A DNA stretch of 53,465 nt from positions 1 to 53,465 of the forward strand of contig NZ_QPJL01000025.1 in assembly GCF_003337565.1 (NCBI RefSeq), given 5' to 3'. This DNA is from Paracoccus lutimaris (lineage in GTDB: Bacteria > Pseudomonadota > Alphaproteobacteria > Rhodobacterales > Rhodobacteraceae). Numbering within the stretch: position 1 is the first letter of the stretch; each line of letters begins with the position of its first letter. Position numbers and translations under genes: made by a program. The notes beneath the pieces were generated by a model. That model saw only the letters and a program-made list of their open reading frames with translations. It did no database searches and was not told the origin of the DNA. This document shows, in pieces, positions 6,577 to 14,772 of the stretch.

Positions 6577-8994
6577 TCAGGTGCCGCGGGGCTTGGCGCG
6601 CGTGGTCGGGTCGGCCTCCAGCGGGTTTTCCGGCCATGGGTGGCGCGGGTAACGGCCGCGCATGTCCTTGCGCACATCCGCATAACCTCCGGCCCAGAAG
6701 CCGGGCAGGTCGGTGGTCACCGCGATCACCTTGGCGCCGGGCGACAGCATGGTGATGCGCAGGGGTCGGCCGCCCACGACCGGGTGACGGGCAACGCCGA
6801 ACAGCTCTTGCAGCTTCAGCTCGATCGAGGGCGTCTCATGGTCATAGTCGATGGGCACCTTGCGACCCAGAGGGGTGACGAAATGCGCAGGCGTCGCATC
6901 GTTCAGGCGCTGCTGGCCGTCCCAGCCGATGCGGGTCTTGAGCGCCTCGGTCAGGTCCAGCGCGCGCAGATCCGCGAGCGTCCGCGCCCTGCCCAGCCAG
7001 GGCAGCAGCCAGTTGGGATCGGCGAGCAGGCTTTCATCATCGACCGGCCCCAGATCGGGGATCAGGGCAATACGTGCCCGCAGCCGGGCGGCGGCGGGTG
7101 CCCAGCTTAGACCGTTCGCGCGCAGCCCCTCGAAGGCGGCCAAGGCCATGGCCTGCGGGTCGGGGTCGTCCAGCGCCCGGTCGGCCAGCACCAGCGCGCC
7201 CAGCCTTTCCTGACGCCGGGCCGAGATGCGGTTCTCGCGCCGTGACCATTCGACCGTCTCGACCGTCTCGATCCGGTCGGCGAACAATTCGCGCAATTCG
7301 GCCTCATCGACGGGCGCGGCCATGCGGATGCGGGCCTCGCGCGCGTCGCCGTCAAGGTCGGTGGCGACGATCAGGCGCGCGGCCGCCAGCGTGTCGCCGT
7401 CAGTCAGCACGGCGCCCTTGCCGCCCGACAGCACATAGCGCGGCTGATCGCCCTTGCGCCGCAGCCCGATCCGGTCGGGATAGGCCAGCGCGGCCATGGC
7501 CCCGGGCGAGAGGCCCTGCCCTGCGGGCGCCATGCGGCGCAGGCGTTTCGCCTCGTCGCGGATGCGGTGCAGCGTGCCGGGATTGGCAGGCCAGGGGTGG
7601 CGGTCCTCATAGGCGTTCAGGTCGCGAATGGCGCGCAGCCGCAGCGTCAGGTCGGCCGGCGCGCCGGTCAGGGGATCGCGCTCGGCCGTCAGCGCCGCCA
7701 GATCGGCAGCGTCGCGGCCCGCCAGCATCAGCATATGCGCCAGACGCGGATGCAGCGGCAGCGCGACCAGCGCCCGGCCATGGGCGGTGATGCGGTCTTG
7801 CGCGTCGAGCGCGCCAAGATCCCGCAGCAGGGCGCGGGCCTCGGTCAGCGCGGCATGGGGCGGCGGAGTCAGAAAGGCCAGATCGCGCCCGTCCGAGCCC
7901 CAGTTTGCCAGTTCCAGCGCCAGCCCGGCCAGATCGGCCACCGCGATTTCCGGGGGCGCGAATGCAAGCAGCGCGCCCTCTTCGGCGCGGGCCCACATCC
8001 GGTAGCAGATGCCCGGCGCCACCCGGCCGGCGCGGCCCCGGCGCTGTTCGGCCTCGGCGCGGCTGACGCGTTCGGTGACCAGCCGCGACATGCCGCTGCC
8101 GGTGTCAAAGCGCGCGCGCCGCGCCCGGCCGGCATCAACTACGACCCGGACATCCGGGATGGTCAGCGAGGTTTCCGCGATCGAGGTCGCCAGCACGATC
8201 CGCCGCCGCCCCGGCGCCGCAGGCTGCATCGCCGCCCGCTGCGCCTTGAAATCCATCGCGCCATAAAGCGGCACGATCTCGGCATCCGTGCTGAGCGCGG
8301 CGGCAACGCGGCGGATCTCGCCCTCGCCGGGCAGAAAGGTCAGGATGGTGCCGCCGGTGTCGCGGGTGTCGGCCTCGGCCTCATGAACCAACCGCGCGGC
8401 CTCGGGGACCAGCCGCGCGCCCGCGGGCAGGGGACGGTCGAGCCAGCGGGTTTCGACCGGAAAGGCGCGGCCGTCCGAGCGGATCACTGGCGCCGTATCC
8501 AGCAACGCGGCGACGGGTTCGGCATCCAGAGTCGCCGACATGACCAGCAGCGCCAGATCGGGGCGCAGGGCCTGACGCGCCTCCCATGTCAGGGCAAGGC
8601 CCAGATCGGCGTTCAGGCTGCGTTCGTGAAATTCGTCAAAAATCACGCAGCCGATCCCGTCCAGCGCGGGGTCGGACTGGATCATCCGGGTCAGGATGCC
8701 TTCGGTCACCACCTCGATGCGGGTGCCGGGAACGGCCTCGCCCCGGATCCGATAACCGACGGTCTGGCCCAAGGGCTCGCCCAGCGTTTCGGCCATGCGC
8801 TCGGCGGCGGCGCGGGCGGCAAGACGGCGCGGCTCCAGCATGACGATGCGGCCCCGGATGACCGGCAAAAGCGCCAAGGGCACCCGCGTCGTCTTGCCCG
8901 CGCCGGGCGGAGCCATCAGCACGGCGCGGCCATGCGCGGCCAGCGCGGCGCGCAGATCAGGCAGGACGGCATCAATGGGCAAGGTCTCGGGCAT
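6577..8994 (-). CDS. hrpB: ATP-dependent helicase HrpB
   Basis: An 805-residue DExH-box (DEAH/RHA) helicase. Seen in order: Walker A PPGAGKTTRVP near residue 30, DEFHERSLNADL (motif II), MSATLD (motif III), ATSIAETSLTIP (motif V), QRRGRAGRVAPG (motif VI), then the HA2 region and the HrpB-specific C-terminal domain ending near ARHPVVGGRPL. Length is normal for HrpB. The physiological role in bacteria is poorly defined. The ATG at 8994 gives the usual short leader (MPETLPIDAVLPDL); the frame extends to 9039 without family-like sequence. Confidence 0.93.
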   Translation of the reverse strand: MPETLPIDAVLPDLRAALAAHGRAVLMAPPGAGKTTRVPLALLPVIRGRIVMLEPRRLAARAAAERMAETLGEPLGQTVGYRIRGEAVPGTRIEVVTEGILTRMIQSDPALDGIGCVIFDEFHERSLNADLGLALTWEARQALRPDLALLVMSATLDAEPVAALLDTAPVIRSDGRAFPVETRWLDRPLPAGARLVPEAARLVHEAEADTRDTGGTILTFLPGEGEIRRVAAALSTDAEIVPLYGAMDFKAQRAAMQPAAPGRRRIVLATSIAETSLTIPDVRVVVDAGRARRARFDTGSGMSRLVTERVSRAEAEQRRGRAGRVAPGICYRMWARAEEGALLAFAPPEIAVADLAGLALELANWGSDGRDLAFLTPPPHAALTEARALLRDLGALDAQDRITAHGRALVALPLHPRLAHMLMLAGRDAADLAALTAERDPLTGAPADLTLRLRAIRDLNAYEDRHPWPANPGTLHRIRDEAKRLRRMAPAGQGLSPGAMAALAYPDRIGLRRKGDQPRYVLSGGKGAVLTDGDTLAAARLIVATDLDGDAREARIRMAAPVDEAELRELFADRIETVETVEWSRRENRISARRQERLGALVLADRALDDPDPQAMALAAFEGLRANGLSWAPAAARLRARIALIPDLGPVDDESLLADPNWLLPWLGRARTLADLRALDLTEALKTRIGWDGQQRLNDATPAHFVTPLGRKVPIDYDHETPSIELKLQELFGVARHPVVGGRPLRITMLSPGAKVIAVTTDLPGFWAGGYADVRKDMRGRYPRHPWPENPLEADPTTRAKPRGT

Positions 8995-9111
8995 GGCCGC
9001 CTTATGACAAACCCCACGGAATTGCGAAAGCCACAGCAAATCCGATTGACTTGTCCGCGATCCACATTTCAGAAATGCTGCGTTATTAATTCAAACTATC
9101 AGGTGAATACC

Positions 9112-10380
9112 ATGAGTCCCATGTTGCTGGCGCTGATCGGTTCAGTCAGCGCGCTGGCTTTGTTCAGCATTTTTGACGACGATGATGACAGCAGCTCGGA
9201 CGACCAGCCGATCACCGCCACGAACGAGGACGGCGAGGTCACCGGAACTGACGGGAACGATACCATCATCTCGACCCGCGACAGCGCCGTGGCAACCTTC
9301 GATCTGAGGCCTTTTGAAACCGACGAGGGCGCCTGGCAATGGCCCGACAGCGACAGCAGCTGGGATCCCGAAGACCCGGTGCCGGAAGGTGGCCTGCTGC
9401 CCGGTCTGACGGCGCTGAACGGCGGCGCGGGCAATGACAGCATCACCGCCACCGGCGTTTCGACCGACGTCGATGGCGGCGCCGGAAATGACACCATCAC
9501 GGCCAATTCCGATGGCTTGGGGACTGTAGGTCCGACGACCATGTTCGTCCGCGGCGGCGACGGGAACGACCTGATCACCGCCTCGGGCAGCAACATGCTC
9601 GTCACCGGCGGCGACGGCACCGACACGCTCAGCCTGGGCGGAATGACCGAAAGCAGTGTCGTGATCTCGGGCGACGACATTGTGACCGGACGCGGCGACG
9701 GCGAAGACGGGCTGGTATTCATCGTCGAGGATGGTGGCAGCTTTACCGGCAATGCCTCGGAAGATCTGATCATCCTGCGTGAGTCCTCCAGCGCCGATGG
9801 CGGGGCCGGCGATGACTGGCTGAGAACCGATTATGGGTATTCCGGGTCCTCGACCCTGACTGGCGGGGCCGGAAACGACCTCCTGGTCGGCAATCACGCG
9901 CGTGCCCACGGCCCTGATAGTGAGAGCACCCTATATACTTGGAATATCGGAAACAGCAATGACGTGCTGAACGGCGGCACGGGTGATGATCAGATCTACT
10001 TTGATCTGGCCGATACGGTGACCGGCGGCGCCGGGGCGGACCTGCTGACAGGCTTTGCCGATGTCGGGCAGACCTCGGTGGTGACCGACTTTACCGCCGG
10101 CGAGGATGTGCTGAGGGTTAACATCGAGCCCACGACCGAGGCCGGCACGATCAGTGACTTTGCCAATGTCACGGTGGTCGAGCAGGACGGCAATACCCTG
10201 ATCCAGATCAGCGGCAGCGATGTCGTGCGCATCGAAGGCGCGACAGGCCTGTCGGTCGGCTATGAGGTCGGCCACCCCAGTCCCGGAGAACCTCCGACCT
10301 ATACCGATCGGGACGGCAATCCGGTCGACGCCGCCTCGCTGGACGTGGTGATCAACAACTTCGAGACTGTCTGGCGTTAA
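9112..10380 (+). CDS. RTX-type calcium-binding repeat protein (copy 1)
   Basis: Encodes 422 residues. An N-terminal hydrophobic helix (about 3-20) is followed by an Asp/Ser-rich stretch (DDDDDSSSDD), then about eight GGxGxDxx(U) nonapeptides from residue ~103 to ~310 (for example GGAGNDSIT, GGDGNDLIT, GGAGADLLT), the hallmark of Ca2+-binding parallel beta-rolls. The C-terminus (LDVVINNFETVWR) matches that of copy 2. Such proteins are normally exported by type I secretion; no secretion genes are nearby, and the N-terminal helix suggests membrane attachment instead. CAGGTGA precedes the ATG. The upstream 9040-9111 is AT-rich with TTGACT at 9046. The far longer frame upstream is a shadow of hrpB. 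Confidence 0.85.
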   Translation: MSPMLLALIGSVSALALFSIFDDDDDSSSDDQPITATNEDGEVTGTDGNDTIISTRDSAVATFDLRPFETDEGAWQWPDSDSSWDPEDPVPEGGLLPGLTALNGGAGNDSITATGVSTDVDGGAGNDTITANSDGLGTVGPTTMFVRGGDGNDLITASGSNMLVTGGDGTDTLSLGGMTESSVVISGDDIVTGRGDGEDGLVFIVEDGGSFTGNASEDLIILRESSSADGGAGDDWLRTDYGYSGSSTLTGGAGNDLLVGNHARAHGPDSESTLYTWNIGNSNDVLNGGTGDDQIYFDLADTVTGGAGADLLTGFADVGQTSVVTDFTAGEDVLRVNIEPTTEAGTISDFANVTVVEQDGNTLIQISGSDVVRIEGATGLSVGYEVGHPSPGEPPTYTDRDGNPVDAASLDVVINNFETVWR

Positions 10381-10403
10381 GCCCGCAGGCCGAGGCCACA
10401 TTG

Positions 10404-10520
10404 CCGGGCGGCAGCGACGCCGCGCGCATTTAGTGCGCCACCGGCCTGTCGGTCGGCGATGAGATCAAAGATCCTGACAGCCCCGCCGGCCGCCGGGATG
10501 CGCAATTTCGAGCAGATCAA
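10404..10520 (+). pseudogene. Relic of a third RTX-protein C-terminus
   Basis: Codon-by-codon comparison with the end of RTX copy 1 shows homology without gaps from 10410. GSDVVRIEGATGLSVGYEV in copy 1 corresponds to GSDAARI-stop-CATGLSVGDEI here; the Glu codon has become TAG at 10431-10433, and one 18-base run is identical apart from its first bases (10443-10457 region). Similarity fades after about 10470 into a shifted copy of the RDGNP region. No start codon or repeat units remain, so this is a decayed fragment, probably left by duplication and deletion in the RTX cluster. Confidence 0.65.
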
Positions 10521-10528
10521 CATATGAT

Positions 10529-10552
10529 CCGGGCAAATAATCCTTTGCCCGG
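10529..10552 (+). terminator. Perfect hairpin between the RTX genes
   Basis: CCGGGCAAA (10529-10537) and TTTGCCCGG (10544-10552) form a perfect 9-bp stem with a 6-base loop. It lies downstream of RTX copy 1 and the relic and upstream of the promoter-like region of copy 2. No long T-run follows, so it may be a terminator of the first unit or a structured regulatory site. Confidence 0.45.
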
Positions 10553-10571
10553 CCCCATCTCCGGCGCGCCC

Positions 10572-10645
10572 GTTTATATCCCGCAATAACTGCATCGCGC
10601 ATATAAACCCGCGATTGACCGAATCGAATCTTGGGCGCCTAATAT
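10572..10645 (+). promoter_or_regulatory. Promoter-like region and inverted repeat before RTX copy 2
   Basis: An inverted repeat GTTTATAT (10572-10579) / ATATAAAC (10601-10608), spacer 21 bases, is followed by TTGACC (10615-10620) and TAATAT (10640-10645) at 19-base spacing. The whole stretch 10500-10680 is much richer in A/T than its surroundings. It is read as a sigma-70-type promoter with a possible operator for the RTX gene starting at 10682; the spacing is slightly long and no regulator is identified. Confidence 0.38.
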
Positions 10646-10681
10646 TCATACATATTAGTCATATTTATACGAGGTGCTGGA

Positions 10682-12124
10682 ATGCGTTTTTCCTTTTCCT
10701 TGTTCTTTTCCTCGCTTCGCGACTGGATCATCACGCGGCTGCGCGATTACTGGCGCGACCTTTGCGACGATGACGACACCCCAGCCGGCGAGACCATCAC
10801 TGTCGACAACCAGTCCGGCCTGTTTTCGGGCGGCGAGGGCAATGACACCATCACCGCCACCCATGACGAGAACACGGCAGGTTATTACCTGTCGAGATCG
10901 CCGTTCTATGACCCCAGCGAGCAATTTATCGAGATGGGCACATGGTCCGCCAGCGCGGGATGGCAATGGGACCCCGAGACCACGTCCTATCCCGCGGACC
11001 GCGTGCTTGAAGGCCTGACCGCATTGCAGGGCGGCGCGGGCGATGACAGCATTTCCGCCACCGGCGTTGCGATCGATATCGATGGCGGCACCGGAAATGA
11101 CACCATCTCGGCCCGGAACGACACCGACGATGGATTCACCGAATCCCATCAGATCTTCCTGCGCGGCGGCGACGGCAATGACAGCATCACCGTCAATGGC
11201 ATCGACGTGCTGACGCGGGGCGGGGCCGGAAACGACCGGATCACGGTGAGCGGCACCAGAATGGACGTCAGGAGCGGGGACGGCAATGACACCTTGACGC
11301 TGTCGGGCCGCGACATGGAGATTGACGGTGGCGAGGGTGCCGACGTGATCGATGTGACCGGCCTGACCAACAGCTGGATCCGGATGGGTGGCGACGACAC
11401 CCTGATCGGGCGCGGCGATGGCGCCGACGGGCTGCGCTTTTACGTGACCCCGGGTGCGGATTTCAGCGGCAACAGCGCAAACGACAATATCATTGCCGAT
11501 GGCGGGGACAGCACGATCAACGGCGGGGCCGGAAACGACACCCTGACGGTCGATGGCGATACCGAACTGTCCTCGACCCTGATCGGGGGACTTGGCAATG
11601 ACCGTCTGGAAGGCAATGAACGCTGGGATGTGCATTGGGCGTATGAGCATTTCAGATATGCCGACATGCTTGGACGGTCGAGCGATGTTCTGGATGGCGG
11701 CGCGGGCAATGACACCATCAACTTTGACCTTGCCGACACGGTCTATGGCGGTGCCGGCGCGGATAGGTTGACCGGCTTTGCCGATATCCGGCAGGCCTCG
11801 TTGGTGCGCGACTTCAACCCGGACGAGGACGAGCTGCAGATCGAACTCGATCCTGCCATCTGCACTGCTGCGGATGGCAGTTTCAGCATCAGCGACGTTT
11901 CCATCCTCTGGACGGGAACCGAGATGCTGGTCCAGGTCGATGGCCAAACCGTGATGAGGATCGAATCGGACGAATATCTGGAGGTCGGCTTCCGGATCGA
12001 CTCTCGGGTATTCGGGGACTACGGGGATCCCGGAACATTCTATTATGTGAACCGCAACGGCCATGTGGTTGACCCGGCCGCATTGGATGTGGTCGTCAAC
12101 CGTTACGAGGATTACATCGGCTGA
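10682..12124 (+). CDS. RTX-type calcium-binding repeat protein (copy 2)
   Basis: Encodes 480 residues. The N-terminus is a hydrophobic/amphipathic segment (MRFSFSLFFSSLRDWI) followed by CDDDD, then about eleven GGxGxDxx(U) nonapeptides from residue ~50 to ~365 (GGEGNDTIT, GGTGNDTIS, GGAGNDTIN, GGAGADRLT). The architecture, the phrase (F)DLADTV(T/Y)GGAGAD and the terminal block (LDVVVNRYEDYIG) parallel copy 1, so the two are tandem paralogues that have diverged. Ca2+-binding beta-roll, probably cell-surface or extracellular; function unknown. GAGG lies 7 bases before the ATG, a promoter-like region precedes it, and a 10-bp hairpin follows. Confidence 0.85.
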   Translation: MRFSFSLFFSSLRDWIITRLRDYWRDLCDDDDTPAGETITVDNQSGLFSGGEGNDTITATHDENTAGYYLSRSPFYDPSEQFIEMGTWSASAGWQWDPETTSYPADRVLEGLTALQGGAGDDSISATGVAIDIDGGTGNDTISARNDTDDGFTESHQIFLRGGDGNDSITVNGIDVLTRGGAGNDRITVSGTRMDVRSGDGNDTLTLSGRDMEIDGGEGADVIDVTGLTNSWIRMGGDDTLIGRGDGADGLRFYVTPGADFSGNSANDNIIADGGDSTINGGAGNDTLTVDGDTELSSTLIGGLGNDRLEGNERWDVHWAYEHFRYADMLGRSSDVLDGGAGNDTINFDLADTVYGGAGADRLTGFADIRQASLVRDFNPDEDELQIELDPAICTAADGSFSISDVSILWTGTEMLVQVDGQTVMRIESDEYLEVGFRIDSRVFGDYGDPGTFYYVNRNGHVVDPAALDVVVNRYEDYIG

Positions 12125-12145
12125 GCAGCGGCCCCCTGTAAAAGC

Positions 12146-12175
12146 GCGTCGGGTCTGCATATCTTGACCCGACGC
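12146..12175 (+). terminator. Hairpin terminator after RTX copy 2
   Basis: A perfect 10-bp inverted repeat (GCGTCGGGTC at 12146-12155, GACCCGACGC at 12166-12175) with a 10-base loop, 22 bases after the stop codon. No T-run follows, so termination strength is uncertain. It separates the RTX genes from ycjX. Confidence 0.55.
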
Positions 12176-12193
12176 AGTTGAACCGGGGATGGT

Positions 12194-13561
12194 ATGAGTA
12201 TCGCGGATGATCTGATGCAGGGGCTTGGCCTTGCCGACCCGGTGATCCGGCTGGGCGTGACCGGCCTGTCGCGGGCAGGCAAGACCGTCTTCATCACCTC
12301 GCTGGTCAGCAACCTTCTGGACCGGGGGCGGATGGCGGCCCTGCGCGCCGGCGCCGATGGCTCGATCAAGGCGGCGTGGCTGCAGCCCCAGCCCGATGAC
12401 ACCGTGCCGCGTTTCGACTTTGAGCGCCATCTGGCGGCGATGACCGGCCCCGACCCGCATTGGCCCGAAGGCACCCGCCATGTCAGCCAGTTGCGCCTGT
12501 CCCTGCGCGTGCAGCCGCGCGGCGTGATCGCCGGCTGGCGCGGCCAGCAGGTGCTGCATCTGGATATCGTCGATTATCCCGGCGAATGGCTTCTGGACCT
12601 GCGGCTGATGGACAAGGATTTCGACGAATGGTCGCAAGAGGTGCTGGACCGCATGAAGGGCCGTCCCGGCGCCGACCGGTTCCTGGCCGCACTGGCCGGA
12701 ACCGACGCCTCGCGCTTTGACGAAACTGCCGCGCAGGCCCTGGCCGAGGCCTATACCAGCCACCTGCACCAGACGCGCGAGGCCGGCTGGTCCGACTGCA
12801 CCCCCGGCCGCTTCCTGATGCCCGGGGAACTTGAGGGCTCGCCCGCGCTGACCTTCACCCCCCTGCCCCATGACCTGCGCGACGGCGCGCTGGGGCGTGA
12901 ATTCGCCCGCCGCTTCGGCGCCTATAAGTCGCGGGTGGTCAAGCCGTTTTTCCGCGACCATTTCGCCCGCATCGACCGGCAGGTGGTGCTGATGGATGTG
13001 CTGGGCGCTATCCATGCCGGTCCCCCCGCGGTCGAGGACATGCGCCGCGCCATGGCCGATATCCTGACCGCCTTTCGCCCCGGCCGGGCGGGGTGGCTGG
13101 CGCAGCTTCTGGGCGGGCGAAAGGTCGAACGCATCCTGTTCGCCGCGACCAAGGCCGACCACCTGAACCACGTCCAGCATCCACGCCTGACCGCGATCAC
13201 CGCCGCCATGCTGCGCGAGGCCCGCGACCGCGCCGATTTTTCCGGCGCGCGCACCGATGCCATGTCGATCGCCAGCCTGCGCACCACGACCGAGGAAATC
13301 ATCCGTCAGGACGGCGAAGACCTGCCCGCCGTGCGCGGTACGCTGATGGACGGGCGACAGGCGGCCTTTTACCCGGGCGAGCTGCCGGCAAACCCGGCCG
13401 AGCTTTTGGTGCCGGCCCAGCAGGGCGCGACGCGCTGGCTGGACGGCGATTACGCGATCATGGATTTCGCGCCCGCGCCCAATACGCTGCGCCCCGGCGA
13501 CGGGCCGCCGCATATCCGGCTGGACCGGGCGGCGGAATTCCTGATCGGCGACAGGCTATAG
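12194..13561 (+). CDS. ycjX: YcjX-family P-loop GTPase-like protein
   Basis: A 455-residue protein of the YcjX/DUF463 family of predicted nucleotide-binding proteins. The P-loop GLSRAGKT is at about residues 24-31, followed by LHLDIVDYPGEWLLDL (about 117-132), a Walker B/switch-like segment. The family's role is not firmly established; E. coli ycjX belongs to a stress- and envelope-linked operon with ycjF, and the same order holds here (ycjF starts 11 bases downstream). Start at 12194 gives the family-typical N-terminus. Confidence 0.88.
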   Translation: MSIADDLMQGLGLADPVIRLGVTGLSRAGKTVFITSLVSNLLDRGRMAALRAGADGSIKAAWLQPQPDDTVPRFDFERHLAAMTGPDPHWPEGTRHVSQLRLSLRVQPRGVIAGWRGQQVLHLDIVDYPGEWLLDLRLMDKDFDEWSQEVLDRMKGRPGADRFLAALAGTDASRFDETAAQALAEAYTSHLHQTREAGWSDCTPGRFLMPGELEGSPALTFTPLPHDLRDGALGREFARRFGAYKSRVVKPFFRDHFARIDRQVVLMDVLGAIHAGPPAVEDMRRAMADILTAFRPGRAGWLAQLLGGRKVERILFAATKADHLNHVQHPRLTAITAAMLREARDRADFSGARTDAMSIASLRTTTEEIIRQDGEDLPAVRGTLMDGRQAAFYPGELPANPAELLVPAQQGATRWLDGDYAIMDFAPAPNTLRPGDGPPHIRLDRAAEFLIGDRL

Positions 13562-13571
13562 GGGACGCGAC

Positions 13572-14684
13572 ATGACGGAACCTCCGAAACGGCGCGGGCC
13601 GGTCTTGCTGGAAATGGCCGAGGCCGCAGCTGCGGACGCCACCGCCCCCGATCCCGGCGCACGCGGCCAGGATCAGCGCGAACGCCGCGCACCGCGCGCT
13701 GAGCCGCGCGAGGACACGATCACCCCCTCGCCCGCCGATGCGCCCGCGATCGAGGATGGCGGCCTGTCAGCCCTGCCCCAGCCCCGCACCATGCAGTTGG
13801 TGGCGCGGCTGGTCGGGCGCGGGCCGTCAAAGCTGACGCGGTTCTTCATCAACAGCGGCGTGGCGCTGTTCACCTTTTTGTTGTCCGTGGCGGCGCTGCG
13901 CTATCTGACCGACCTTCTGAACAGCTATCCGCTGCTGGGCTGGATCGGTATCGGGCTGATGGTGCTGTTCTGCATGGCCGCGCTGGCCATGGCCTGGCGC
14001 GAATACCGCGCCTGGTCGCGTTTCGCCGCCATCGACGGCATCAACCGCGAGGCCGGGGCGGCCTTGGCCTCGGGCGATCTGAAAGCGGCGGAACATGTGG
14101 TAAGCCGGTTGGAACGGCTTTACCGCACCCGGCCCGAGATGGAATGGGGTCTTGCGCAACTGCATGAACGCAAGGCCGAGGCCTACGACCCCGAAACCCT
14201 GATCGCCATGGCCGAGACGCATCTTCTGGCCGATCTCGACCAGCAGGCGCGGCGCGAGATCGAGGCCGCCGCCCGCACCGTCGCCGCCGCCACCGCCCTG
14301 ATCCCCTTGGCTTTGGCCGATGTCGTGGCGGCGCTGGCCGCGAACCTGCGCATGATCCGCCGCATGGCCGAGATCTATGGCGGCCGCGCCGGTGCCGTCG
14401 GCGGCTGGCGGCTGGCGCGCACGGTGATGACGCATCTGGTCGCGACCGGCGCCGTCGCCGCCGGGGACGACCTGATCCATACCGTCGCCGGCGGCGGGCT
14501 TCTGGCCAAGGTCTCGAAACGCTTTGGCGAGGGGGTGGTGAATGGCGCCCTGACCGCCCGTGTCGGCATCGCCGCGATGGAGGTCTGCCGGCCGCTGCCC
14601 TTTATCCACCAGCCCCGGCCCAAGGTCGGCAACCTGATCGCACGCGGGCTGAAGGGGCTGTTTGGCGAGGACACGGCGAAGTAG
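13572..14684 (+). CDS. ycjF: YcjF-family (DUF697 / TIGR01620) inner-membrane protein
   Basis: A 370-residue protein. The first ~80 residues are charged and low-complexity (cytoplasmic), followed by two transmembrane helices (about 94-115, VALFTFLLSVAALRYL, and 118-140, WIGIGLMVLFCMAALAM), then a helical DUF697 domain (about 200-360) with Ala-rich segments that may be membrane associated (TATALIPLALADVVAAL). Pairs with ycjX 11 bases upstream and is probably co-transcribed. The biochemical function is unknown; the family is associated with envelope stress in enterobacteria. Confidence 0.85.
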   Translation: MTEPPKRRGPVLLEMAEAAAADATAPDPGARGQDQRERRAPRAEPREDTITPSPADAPAIEDGGLSALPQPRTMQLVARLVGRGPSKLTRFFINSGVALFTFLLSVAALRYLTDLLNSYPLLGWIGIGLMVLFCMAALAMAWREYRAWSRFAAIDGINREAGAALASGDLKAAEHVVSRLERLYRTRPEMEWGLAQLHERKAEAYDPETLIAMAETHLLADLDQQARREIEAAARTVAAATALIPLALADVVAALAANLRMIRRMAEIYGGRAGAVGGWRLARTVMTHLVATGAVAAGDDLIHTVAGGGLLAKVSKRFGEGVVNGALTARVGIAAMEVCRPLPFIHQPRPKVGNLIARGLKGLFGEDTAK

Positions 14685-14725
14685 CCGCCTTTTGCCCGGC
14701 CGCATGGATATTTGAACATGGAAGA
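14685..14725 (+). repeat. 3'-end repeat, copy B
   Basis: Immediately after the ycjF stop codon. A weak GC hairpin (GCCG...CGGC, 14685-14700) is followed by GGATATTTGAACATGGAAGA (14706-14725), differing from copies C and D by A to G in the ATGAAAG part. Same orientation relative to the upstream gene as the other copies. Confidence 0.62.
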
Positions 14726-14772
14726 TCGCCAGAGGCGTTCTTTCCCGGCGAGGTCTGGCGTATGGATAGGGC

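Noticed and set aside
7567..9111. A very long plus-strand frame (about 937 codons) running from inside hrpB into RTX copy 1
   Set aside because: The part before 9112 is the antisense shadow of hrpB, with low-complexity Arg/Gln/Gly-rich translation. A good ribosome-binding site and hydrophobic start occur at 9112.
10655..13513. A 952-codon minus-strand frame opposite RTX copy 2 and ycjX
   Set aside because: The plus-strand genes have recognisable domains, and the minus translation is repetitive with no family features. It is a by-product of high-GC codon use.
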